Shown here: piece by piece, positions 57,443-64,000 of the stretch
Numbering within the stretch: the stretch's first letter is position 1
Layout: every line of letters begins with the position of its first letter
NCBI RefSeq assembly: GCF_030519475.1
Contig: NZ_JAUMKD010000002.1
Coordinates: 863,501-927,500 of the forward strand
Source of the DNA: Micromonospora sp. C28SCA-DRY-2
Lineage (GTDB): Bacteria; Actinomycetota; Actinomycetes; Mycobacteriales; Micromonosporaceae
Direction of reading: 5' to 3'
Length of the DNA stretch: 64,000 nt
The notes under the pieces: model-generated
What the model was told of the DNA's origin: nothing
Database searches by the model: none
What the model saw: the letters and a program-made list of their open reading frames with translations, nothing else
Position numbers and translations under genes: made by a program

Positions 57443-60280
57443 ATGTTCCGAATGGTGTGGGGACAGCTTCGTGGCCGTGCTGGCCGGTCGGTGGCGCTGC
57501 TGGTCGGTGTGCTGGTGGCGACCACCGGGTTCGTCGTCCTCACCGGGACCACCACCACCTCCCGGCTGGCGGTGACCGGCGCCGTCGAGCGCGAGACCCG
57601 GTCCGCGTACGACATCCTCGTCCGCCCGACAGGGGCGCGTACCGCGCTGGAGGCCGAGCACCGGCTGGTCCGCCCGAACTACCTCTCCGGCATCTACGGC
57701 GGCATCACCCTGGAGCAGTACGAGCGGGTGCGGGCGGTCGCCGGGGTGGAGGTGGCCGCCCCGATCGCGATGCTCGGTCACTCGACGTCGCGCGTGCCGA
57801 TGTCGGTCGACCTCACCGACGCCGTCGACCGCACCCTGGACCGCCAGGTGATCCGGATCGACCGGACGTACGTCGCCGAGCGCGGCCTCTCCACCGCCCC
57901 GGGCCGGCCCGAGTACGTGTACGTCACCCGGTACCCGCTGATCTATCCGGTCATCGAGCCGGACACGATGGACTCGGCCCGGTACACCGACGGTCGCGTC
58001 TACTCCTGGTCCGACGAGTGCGGGGCGGTCCCCCGCGAGGTCCAGCCGGACGGGACCAGCCGGCCGATCTGCGACCCGCGGAGCGCCGTCGTCGTCGGCA
58101 ACCCCGGCTGGTCGGAGCGCGAGATCTGGCGGGTGCTCGCCGCTCGCCTGCTGCCCGACGGCCGCTTCGAGGTAACCCACCGCGCGCTCGGCGCGCCCGT
58201 CGGCGCCGTGGATACCGGCCCCACCACCGTCGAGCGGCTGGCGCTGGAGGAAACGCTGACCGTGCCGTTCCTGATCGCCGCCGTGGACCCGGACGCCGAG
58301 CAGCGCCTGGTCGGCCTGGCCGACGCGGTGGTCGACGGCCGCCCGCTGAACGCGGCGGACACCCTCGCCGACACGTCGGTTCCGGGCTTCGTGCCCGACC
58401 GGAGCGTCCCGGCGTTGGTCCCGAGCCGGCCCTTCCTGGACGGCGCGGTGCGCACCCGCCTCACCCGGCTGCCGACGGCCCGCCCGGCGGGGCTGACGCC
58501 GGACGTGTTGGACGGGGCGTTGGGGCGGGCCGAGGGGACCCCGGCCGGCAGTGCCGAGATCGACCTCGCCGAGAGCTACCGGGGCATGCTCGCCGCCGGC
58601 CTCGGTGACGACGCCTTCGACAGCTGCTGCCGGGGCCAACTCCAGGTGCTCGCCCAGCCGGCCCCGGTGGACTACGAGCGCGCGGCGGACGGCACCCTGC
58701 GCATCGCCCGGGTGTCACCGCCCGATCCGGCCATCTTCGGCGACCGGACGGAGATCAGCCTGCTGCCCCGGCCCTGGCTCAGCGACGACACCGGCGCCCG
58801 CCGGGTGGGTCGGCTGGTCATCCCCAGCGACGAAGCCCTGCACGACTGGCGGGCGGTGGGCGTGTTCGATCCGGAGCGGCTGACCGGCTTCGGCGAGCTC
58901 AGCAAGGTGCCGCTCGAGACGTACGAGCCGCCGACGGCCGAGGGAGCGGACGACCGCAGCCGCGCCGCGCTCGGTGGCGAACCGCTGCTGCCCAGTGGCA
59001 ACCCGGCGGGCTACCTGTCGGCCCCGCCGCTGGTCCTGACCACCCTGAACAGCGTCCCGAAACTGCTGGAACGGGCGGGCCCGCAGCGTGCTGCCCCGAT
59101 CAGCGCGATCCGGGTCCGGGTCGCCGGGGTGGACGGCTACAGCGAGCGGTCCGCCGAGCGGGTCCGGCTGATCGCCGAGCAGATCAACCGGGCGACCGGC
59201 CTGGACGTCGACATCACCCTGGGTTCCTCCCCGGCCCCGCAGACCGTCACGCTGCCCGCGGGCGAGTTCGGGCGGCCCGAGCTGCGGCTGACCGAGAACT
59301 GGTCGGCGCTCGGGGTCGCCTCCACCATCGTGCGGGCGGTGGACCGCAAGAGCGCTGTGCTCTTCCTGCTCGTCCTGGTGGTCTGCGTGCTCTTCCTCGG
59401 CAACGCCGTCTCCGCCGCCGTCCGGGACCGCCGCGCCGAGCTGGCCGTGCTGGCCTGCCTCGGCTGGCCGGCCCGCCGGATCGGCGCGCTGATCCTCGGC
59501 GAGGTCGCGGTGCTGGGCCTGGTGGCCGGACTGCTCGCCGTCGGTCTTGCGTTCCCGCTGGGCGCCATGCTGGGCGTGGGCGTCGACTGGCGGCGGGCGG
59601 CGCTCGCCGTACCGGTGGCGCTGCTGCTCGGCCTGGTCGCCGGCCTGGTGCCGGCGCTGCGGGCCGCCCGCGCCCACCCGGCCGCCGCGCTGCGCCCACC
59701 GATCGCCACCGCCCGCTGGGTACGCCGGCCCCGCACCCTGCTCGGCCTGGCCCTGGTCAACCTGGTCCGCACCCCCGGCCGCACCCTGCTCGGCGCCAGC
59801 GCCCTCGCCATCGGCGTGGCCGCACTCACCATCGTGGCCGCCATCAGCTACGCCTTCCAGGGCGCGGTCGTCGGCACCCTGCTCGGCGACACCATCGCCC
59901 TGACCGTCCGCGGCGCCGACGCCCTCGCCGCCACCGCGACAGTGCTGCTCGGCGCCGCCGCCGTCGCCGACGTGCTCTACCTCAACATCCGCGACCGGGC
60001 GAACGAACTGGCCGCCCTGCGCGCCACCGGCTGGACCGACCCCGAACTCGGCCGGCTGATCGGCTACGAAGGCGTACTCCTCGGCGCACTCGGCGCACTC
60101 ACCGGCGCCGCACTCGGCATGACCGGCGCGGCCTGGCTCGTGGAAGCCATCCCGGGCGCGCTGGTCCTGGTCGCCGGGCTCACGGCGGCGGGCGGCGTGC
60201 TGCTCACCGCCACCGCGGCACTGGCACCCGCCACGCTGCTGCACCGCCTACCCACGGCACGACTGCTGGCAGAGGAGTAA
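57443..60280 (+). CDS. FtsX-like ABC transporter permease (copy 1)
   Basis: 945 aa. MacB/FtsX layout: helix near residue 15-35 (SVALLVGVLVATTGFVVLTG), a long extracellular region of about 570 residues with conserved Cys residues (SDECGAVP, FDSCCRGQLQ), three helices near 635-770, then a second set of helices to the end. ATG 57443 follows GGGGAGG. It is a paralogue of copy 2, with parts of the C-terminal third identical at the DNA level. No ATPase gene directly follows this copy. Confidence 0.88.
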   Translation: MFRMVWGQLRGRAGRSVALLVGVLVATTGFVVLTGTTTTSRLAVTGAVERETRSAYDILVRPTGARTALEAEHRLVRPNYLSGIYGGITLEQYERVRAVAGVEVAAPIAMLGHSTSRVPMSVDLTDAVDRTLDRQVIRIDRTYVAERGLSTAPGRPEYVYVTRYPLIYPVIEPDTMDSARYTDGRVYSWSDECGAVPREVQPDGTSRPICDPRSAVVVGNPGWSEREIWRVLAARLLPDGRFEVTHRALGAPVGAVDTGPTTVERLALEETLTVPFLIAAVDPDAEQRLVGLADAVVDGRPLNAADTLADTSVPGFVPDRSVPALVPSRPFLDGAVRTRLTRLPTARPAGLTPDVLDGALGRAEGTPAGSAEIDLAESYRGMLAAGLGDDAFDSCCRGQLQVLAQPAPVDYERAADGTLRIARVSPPDPAIFGDRTEISLLPRPWLSDDTGARRVGRLVIPSDEALHDWRAVGVFDPERLTGFGELSKVPLETYEPPTAEGADDRSRAALGGEPLLPSGNPAGYLSAPPLVLTTLNSVPKLLERAGPQRAAPISAIRVRVAGVDGYSERSAERVRLIAEQINRATGLDVDITLGSSPAPQTVTLPAGEFGRPELRLTENWSALGVASTIVRAVDRKSAVLFLLVLVVCVLFLGNAVSAAVRDRRAELAVLACLGWPARRIGALILGEVAVLGLVAGLLAVGLAFPLGAMLGVGVDWRRAALAVPVALLLGLVAGLVPALRAARAHPAAALRPPIATARWVRRPRTLLGLALVNLVRTPGRTLLGASALAIGVAALTIVAAISYAFQGAVVGTLLGDTIALTVRGADALAATATVLLGAAAVADVLYLNIRDRANELAALRATGWTDPELGRLIGYEGVLLGALGALTGAALGMTGAAWLVEAIPGALVLVAGLTAAGGVLLTATAALAPATLLHRLPTARLLAEE

Positions 60281-60326
60281 CACCGCCGGCTCGCGCTCCC
60301 GCCGGCCTGTCGGGCGGACCGGTCCG

Positions 60327-60932
60327 TCAGCCGGCCGCCCGGCTCGGCCCCGTGCCCTCGGCCGGGGCCGCCGCCACCGGGCGGTCGCGCGCCAGCGCGG
60401 CAAGCGTCGCGCCACCGTCGGCGAGCAGCGCCGACTCGGCGTCGTCGACGAAGGCGAGGTCGGCCTCGACGTGCCGGCTGGCGGCCGAGAGCAGCAGCCC
60501 GACCACCGGGTCCGCCGCCCCCCGGCGCAGCCCGTCCAGGTTGCGCAGCTCCCGCATCAGGTGCCCGCGCTGGTTGGCCAGGACGGACCGCACCGTCTCC
60601 GGCGTGCCCGTCCGGGCGGCGGCGGTGACCTTGAGGAAGAAGTCGTCCCGGAAGCCGCCGCTGCGCGGGCTCGGCTCGGACAGCCAGCGGTCCAGCTCGG
60701 CCCGGCCGTCGGGGGTGATCTCGTAGACCACCCGGTCGGGTTTGACCGGCTGCGGCTCCCGTGCCGAGACGACCAGGCCGTCGCGGGAGAGCCGGTCCAG
60801 GATCTGGTAGAGGTGGCCGATGTTCAGCGGCCCCCACTGCGGGCCGACGGCGGCCTCGAACGCGCCCTTGAGCTGATAGCCGTGACTGGGGCCGTGGGCG
60901 AGCAGGGCCAGGACGGCGTGCTGGATCGCCAT
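60327..60932 (-). CDS. PadR-family transcriptional repressor
   Basis: 201 aa. N-terminal winged helix (MAIQHAVLALLAHGPSHGYQ, IGHLYQILDRLSRDGLV) and a C-terminal helical dimerisation domain. ATG 60932 follows GGAGGTGAC. It is divergent from permease copy 2 and lies between the two permeases. The shared sites at 57387 and 60952 are the obvious targets. PadR repressors often control transporters and respond to the drug or lipid that is carried. Confidence 0.92.
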   Translation of the reverse strand: MAIQHAVLALLAHGPSHGYQLKGAFEAAVGPQWGPLNIGHLYQILDRLSRDGLVVSAREPQPVKPDRVVYEITPDGRAELDRWLSEPSPRSGGFRDDFFLKVTAAARTGTPETVRSVLANQRGHLMRELRNLDGLRRGAADPVVGLLLSAASRHVEADLAFVDDAESALLADGGATLAALARDRPVAAAPAEGTGPSRAAG

Positions 60933-60951
60933 GTCACCTCCGGGTCGGGTC

Positions 60952-60980
60952 TTGCATTGTCACAATGTATCGCGCAGAGT
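60952..60980 (+). promoter_or_regulatory. Probable PadR operator between padR and permease copy 2
   Basis: TTGCATTGTCACAATGTATC, the same as the site before permease copy 1 except for one base that improves the palindrome (ATTGT-C-ACAAT). It lies 19 bp from the padR start and 27 bp before the permease start, so it could control both. Confidence 0.68.
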
Positions 60981-61006
60981 GGGGGCAGCACACGGGGAGG
61001 CGCGAC

Positions 61007-63835
61007 ATGCTCAGCTTCGTCTGGAGGCAGCTTCGCGGCCGTGCGGGGCGGTCGGTGGCCCTGCTGGTCGGGGTCCTGGTGGCGACCACCGGGTTCGTCG
61101 TCCTGACCGGGGCCACCACCACCTCCCGTCTGGATGTCACCGGGACCGTCGAGCGGAACACCCGGGCGGCGTACGACATCCTGGTCCGTCCGAAGGGGAC
61201 GCGCACGCCGCTGGAGGTCGAGCGGCGGCTGGTCCGCCCCAACTACCTCTCCGGCCTCTTCGGCGGCATCACCACCGCCCAGTACGAGCAGGTCCGGGCG
61301 GTGACCGGCGTCGACGTGGCAGCACCCATCGCGATGCTCGGCCACTCCACCGCACCGGTGCCGATGTCGTTCGACGTCACCGACGCCGTCGACCGCGGCC
61401 TGGACCGGCAGGTGATCCGCGTCGATCCCACCTTCGTCGCCGAACGTGGCCTCTCCACCGCCGGGGCCAAGCCGCGCTACGTGTACGTGACGAAGCACCG
61501 CCTCATCTATCCCCGATTCGACGGTGAGCTGTCCGAGCGGGGGACGCCGTACACCGACGGCCGGTCGTACCCGTGGGACATCGTGTGCGGACCCGTGCCG
61601 CGGGAGGTGCTCCCCGACGGACGGAGCCGGCCGGTCTGCGACCCCCAGTTCGGCGCCCTCCAGGCCAACCCGGCCACCCTCTCGGAACGGGAACTGTGGA
61701 GCCTCGACTCGGTACGGCTGCTGCCGGACGGCCGGTTCGAGGCGGCCAACGGCCTGCTCGCCCCGGGCACCGGCCCCACCACCGCCGACCGGTTGGTGCT
61801 GACCTATCAGATGACCGTGCCGTTGCTGATCGCCGCCGTCGACCCGGTCGCCGAGAACCGGCTGGTGGGACTGGACGCCGCGGTGGTCGGCGGTCGGTCG
61901 GTCCGGCCCGACGAGCCGGTGACCGAGCAGCGCGGCGGCAGCCAGGTCACCCGTACCGCACCTGCGCTGGTCACCAACCGTCCCTTCTTCGACAGCACGG
62001 TGCGCGCCCGGTTCACCCGGCTGCCCACGGCCCGGCCGGCAACCGTGCCGGCCACGGAACTGGAACGAACCCTGGGCCGGGCCAGCGGGATTCCGGCCGG
62101 GTCGGCGGAGGTCGAGGCGGGCGCCGCCTATCGGGCCCAGCTGGCGAAGGGGATCGACGGCGACGCCTGCTGCCGCGGCCAGTTCCAGCGGGTGATCCAG
62201 GCGGGTCCGGTGACATACCGCGAGCTGCCCGACGGCACCCTGCGCGCTGACGCGGTCCCGCCCGCCGACCCCGAGGTGTACGGCACCCAGTTCACCCACA
62301 ACTTCCTGCCCCGGCCCTGGCTGGCCGAGGACAACGGCTTCCGGTCGGTGCGGGCCCTCGCCGGAAAGGAGGGTGGCGCGGCCACCCGGTACCACCAGTG
62401 GCAGGCCGTCGGGGTCTTCGACCCGGAGAAGCTGGCCGGCTTCAGCGACCTGGGCGGGGTTCCGCTGGAGACGTACGAGCCGCCGCGTGCCGAGGGCGCG
62501 GACGACCGCAGTCGGGCCGCACTGGGCGGCCGGCCCCTGGAGCCGAGCGGCAACCCGGCCGGCTACCTGTCGGCGCCGCCGCTGGTGCTCACCAACCTCG
62601 CCAGCGTGCCCAAGCTGCTGGAGGGCGGCAACAGCCCGCAACGCACCGCGCCGATCAGCGCGATCCGGGTCCGGGTCGCCGGGGTGGACGGCTACAGCGA
62701 GCGGTCCGCCGAGCGGGTCCGGCTGATCGCCGAGCAGATCAACCGGGCGACCGGCCTGGACGTTGACATCACCCTGGGCTCCTCGGCCGCGCCGCAGACG
62801 GTGGAGCTGCCGGCCGGTGCGTTCGGCCGCCCGGAGCTGCGGCTCACCGAGAACTGGTCGGCGCTCGGGGTCGCCTCCACCATCGTGCGGGCGGTGGACC
62901 GCAAGAGCGCTGTGCTCTTCCTGCTCGTCCTGGTGGTCTGCGTGCTCTTCCTCGGCAACGCCGTCTCCGCCGCCGTCCGGGACCGCCGCGCCGAGCTGGC
63001 CGTGCTGGCCTGCCTCGGCTGGCCGGCCCGCCGGATCGGCGCGCTGATCCTCGGCGAGGTCGCGGTGCTCGGCCTGGCCGCCGGGGTGCTGTCGCTCGGG
63101 CTCGCCGTGCCGCTCGGTGCCGCGCTCGGCATCGACGTCGACTGGCGGCGGGCGGCGCTCGCCGTACCGGTGGCGCTGCTGCTCGGCCTGGTCGCCGGCC
63201 TGGTGCCGGCGCTGCGGGCCGCCCGCGCCCACCCGGCCGCCGCGCTGCGCCCACCGATCGCCACCGCCCGCTGGGTACGCCGGCCCCGCACCCTGCTCGG
63301 CCTGGCCCTGGTCAACCTGGTCCGCACCCCCGGCCGCACCCTGCTCGGCGCCAGCGCCCTCGCCATCGGCGTGGCCGCACTCACCATCGTGGCCGCCATC
63401 AGCTACGCCTTCCAGGGCGCGGTCGTCGGCACCCTGCTCGGCGACACCATCGCCCTGACCGTCCGCGGCGCCGACGCCCTCGCCGCCACCGCGACAGTGC
63501 TGCTCGGCGCCGCCGCCGTCGCCGACGTGCTCTACCTCAACATCCGCGACCGGGCGAACGAACTGGCCGCCCTGCGCGCCACCGGCTGGACCGACCCCGA
63601 ACTCGGCCGGCTGGTCGGCTACGAGGGGCTGCTGCTCGGCGCACTCGGCGCGCTCGCCGGTGCCGGGCTGGGCGTGGGCGGCGCGGCCTGGCTGGTCGGG
63701 GACGTCCCGGGCGCGCTGGTCCTCGTCGCCGGGCTCACAGCGGCGGGCGGCGTGCTGCTCACCGCCACCGCGGCACTGGCACCCGCCACGCTGCTGCACC
63801 GCCTACCCACGGCACGACTGCTGGCAGAGGAGTGA
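61007..63835 (+). CDS. FtsX-like ABC transporter permease (copy 2)
   Basis: 942 aa, same layout as copy 1: N-terminal helix, a long extracellular domain (with a DACCRGQFQ Cys pair), then FtsX helices. Blocks at 62651-62763, 62846-63069 and 63136-63613 match copy 1 base for base by eye, while the extracellular domains have clearly diverged. ATG 61007 follows GGGGAGG. An ATPase gene follows 5 bp after its stop and should form one transporter with it. Confidence 0.88.
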   Translation: MLSFVWRQLRGRAGRSVALLVGVLVATTGFVVLTGATTTSRLDVTGTVERNTRAAYDILVRPKGTRTPLEVERRLVRPNYLSGLFGGITTAQYEQVRAVTGVDVAAPIAMLGHSTAPVPMSFDVTDAVDRGLDRQVIRVDPTFVAERGLSTAGAKPRYVYVTKHRLIYPRFDGELSERGTPYTDGRSYPWDIVCGPVPREVLPDGRSRPVCDPQFGALQANPATLSERELWSLDSVRLLPDGRFEAANGLLAPGTGPTTADRLVLTYQMTVPLLIAAVDPVAENRLVGLDAAVVGGRSVRPDEPVTEQRGGSQVTRTAPALVTNRPFFDSTVRARFTRLPTARPATVPATELERTLGRASGIPAGSAEVEAGAAYRAQLAKGIDGDACCRGQFQRVIQAGPVTYRELPDGTLRADAVPPADPEVYGTQFTHNFLPRPWLAEDNGFRSVRALAGKEGGAATRYHQWQAVGVFDPEKLAGFSDLGGVPLETYEPPRAEGADDRSRAALGGRPLEPSGNPAGYLSAPPLVLTNLASVPKLLEGGNSPQRTAPISAIRVRVAGVDGYSERSAERVRLIAEQINRATGLDVDITLGSSAAPQTVELPAGAFGRPELRLTENWSALGVASTIVRAVDRKSAVLFLLVLVVCVLFLGNAVSAAVRDRRAELAVLACLGWPARRIGALILGEVAVLGLAAGVLSLGLAVPLGAALGIDVDWRRAALAVPVALLLGLVAGLVPALRAARAHPAAALRPPIATARWVRRPRTLLGLALVNLVRTPGRTLLGASALAIGVAALTIVAAISYAFQGAVVGTLLGDTIALTVRGADALAATATVLLGAAAVADVLYLNIRDRANELAALRATGWTDPELGRLVGYEGLLLGALGALAGAGLGVGGAAWLVGDVPGALVLVAGLTAAGGVLLTATAALAPATLLHRLPTARLLAEE

Positions 63836-63840
63836 GAGCG

Positions 63841-64000
63841 ATGGACGAGAGCACCGCCGGTAGTCGGGTCGAGATCGCCGGGTTGGTGAAACGGTTCGGC
63901 GGCGGCGCGGAGCAGATCAGCGCGGTCGACGGGGTCACCCTGGACATCGCCGCCGCCTCGGTGGTGGCCCTGACCGGACCCAGCGGATCGGGCAAGTCGA
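63841..64000 (+). CDS. ABC transporter ATPase, N-terminal part (cut by window edge)
   Basis: 53 codons are present. ATG 63841 follows GAGGAGTGA. VEIAGLVKRFGG opens a MacB/LolD-type cassette, and Walker A GPSGSGKS is the last thing seen. As the only ATPase gene by the permeases, it may serve both copies. The rest lies outside the window. Confidence 0.88.
   Translation, partial: MDESTAGSRVEIAGLVKRFGGGAEQISAVDGVTLDIAAASVVALTGPSGSGKS

Noticed and set aside
60824..63799. Open frame of about 990 codons on the minus strand
   Set aside because: It is antisense to permease copy 2. A similar shadow exists over copy 1, as expected from the duplication.

Overview
The window is about 64 kb of very GC-rich DNA with dense, often overlapping genes, strong GC bias at third codon positions and many GTG starts. 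The gene content (WhiB, PspC/LiaF-type envelope sensing, MmpS proteins, GuaB3, CIRCE-linked groES-groEL, an alr-tsaE-tsaB-rimI-tsaD run) points to a filamentous actinomycete. A Micromonospora-like member of the Micromonosporaceae is the best guess, made by protein recognition and not by database search.

Left part (1-20.9 kb): divergent PspC genes (a sensor kinase cut by the window edge, and a PspC/LiaF-like protein with a small membrane partner); psd and pssA convergent on a clear terminator; two tandem double-NUDIX genes; a small PspC protein; guaA; a cholesterol-oxidase-like GMC flavoprotein; an LCP cell-wall ligase; two tandem M1 peptidase lipoproteins; guaB3 and guaB; a DUF5319 protein; a LuxR regulator divergent from a WhiB protein.

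Middle (21.0-28.3 kb): this block has almost no intact reading frame, but it is not empty. Read piecewise across frames it holds a molybdopterin oxidoreductase, groEL and groES (minus strand) with a CIRCE-like operator, then an XRE/DUF5753 regulator, a DUF397 protein, a THUMP-like methyltransferase and a YbaK-type deacylase (plus strand). Each is broken by many small indels. The damaged block lies between two copies of a dispersed GATCATGAGGTT palindrome, and both flanks are intact. Either the consensus sequence is poor here or a whole syntenic block is decaying. I favour the first.

Right part (28.6-64 kb): a sugar ABC importer (binding protein, single-domain ATPase, permease) with a ROK repressor; small DUF1707 and DUF4142 proteins; a CPA1 antiporter; a heterodimeric ABC exporter with one predicted dead ATP site; the t6A/alanine-racemase/NAD(P)HX-repair/acpS run (with ung and an HTH gene inserted); an ESX-like small protein with a DUF1023 hydrolase; glmS; two MmpS-like proteins; an aminotransferase with a threonine-aldolase-like lyase; and two tandem FtsX-type permeases around a PadR repressor, followed by a truncated ATPase gene.

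The order alr, tsaE, tsaB, rimI, tsaD, groES, groEL1, whiB, guaB, guaB3, choD-like, guaA matches the conserved order I know from Mycobacterium tuberculosis (Rv3423c to Rv3396c). It is interrupted here by the sugar-importer/exporter insertion, and there is no sigD.
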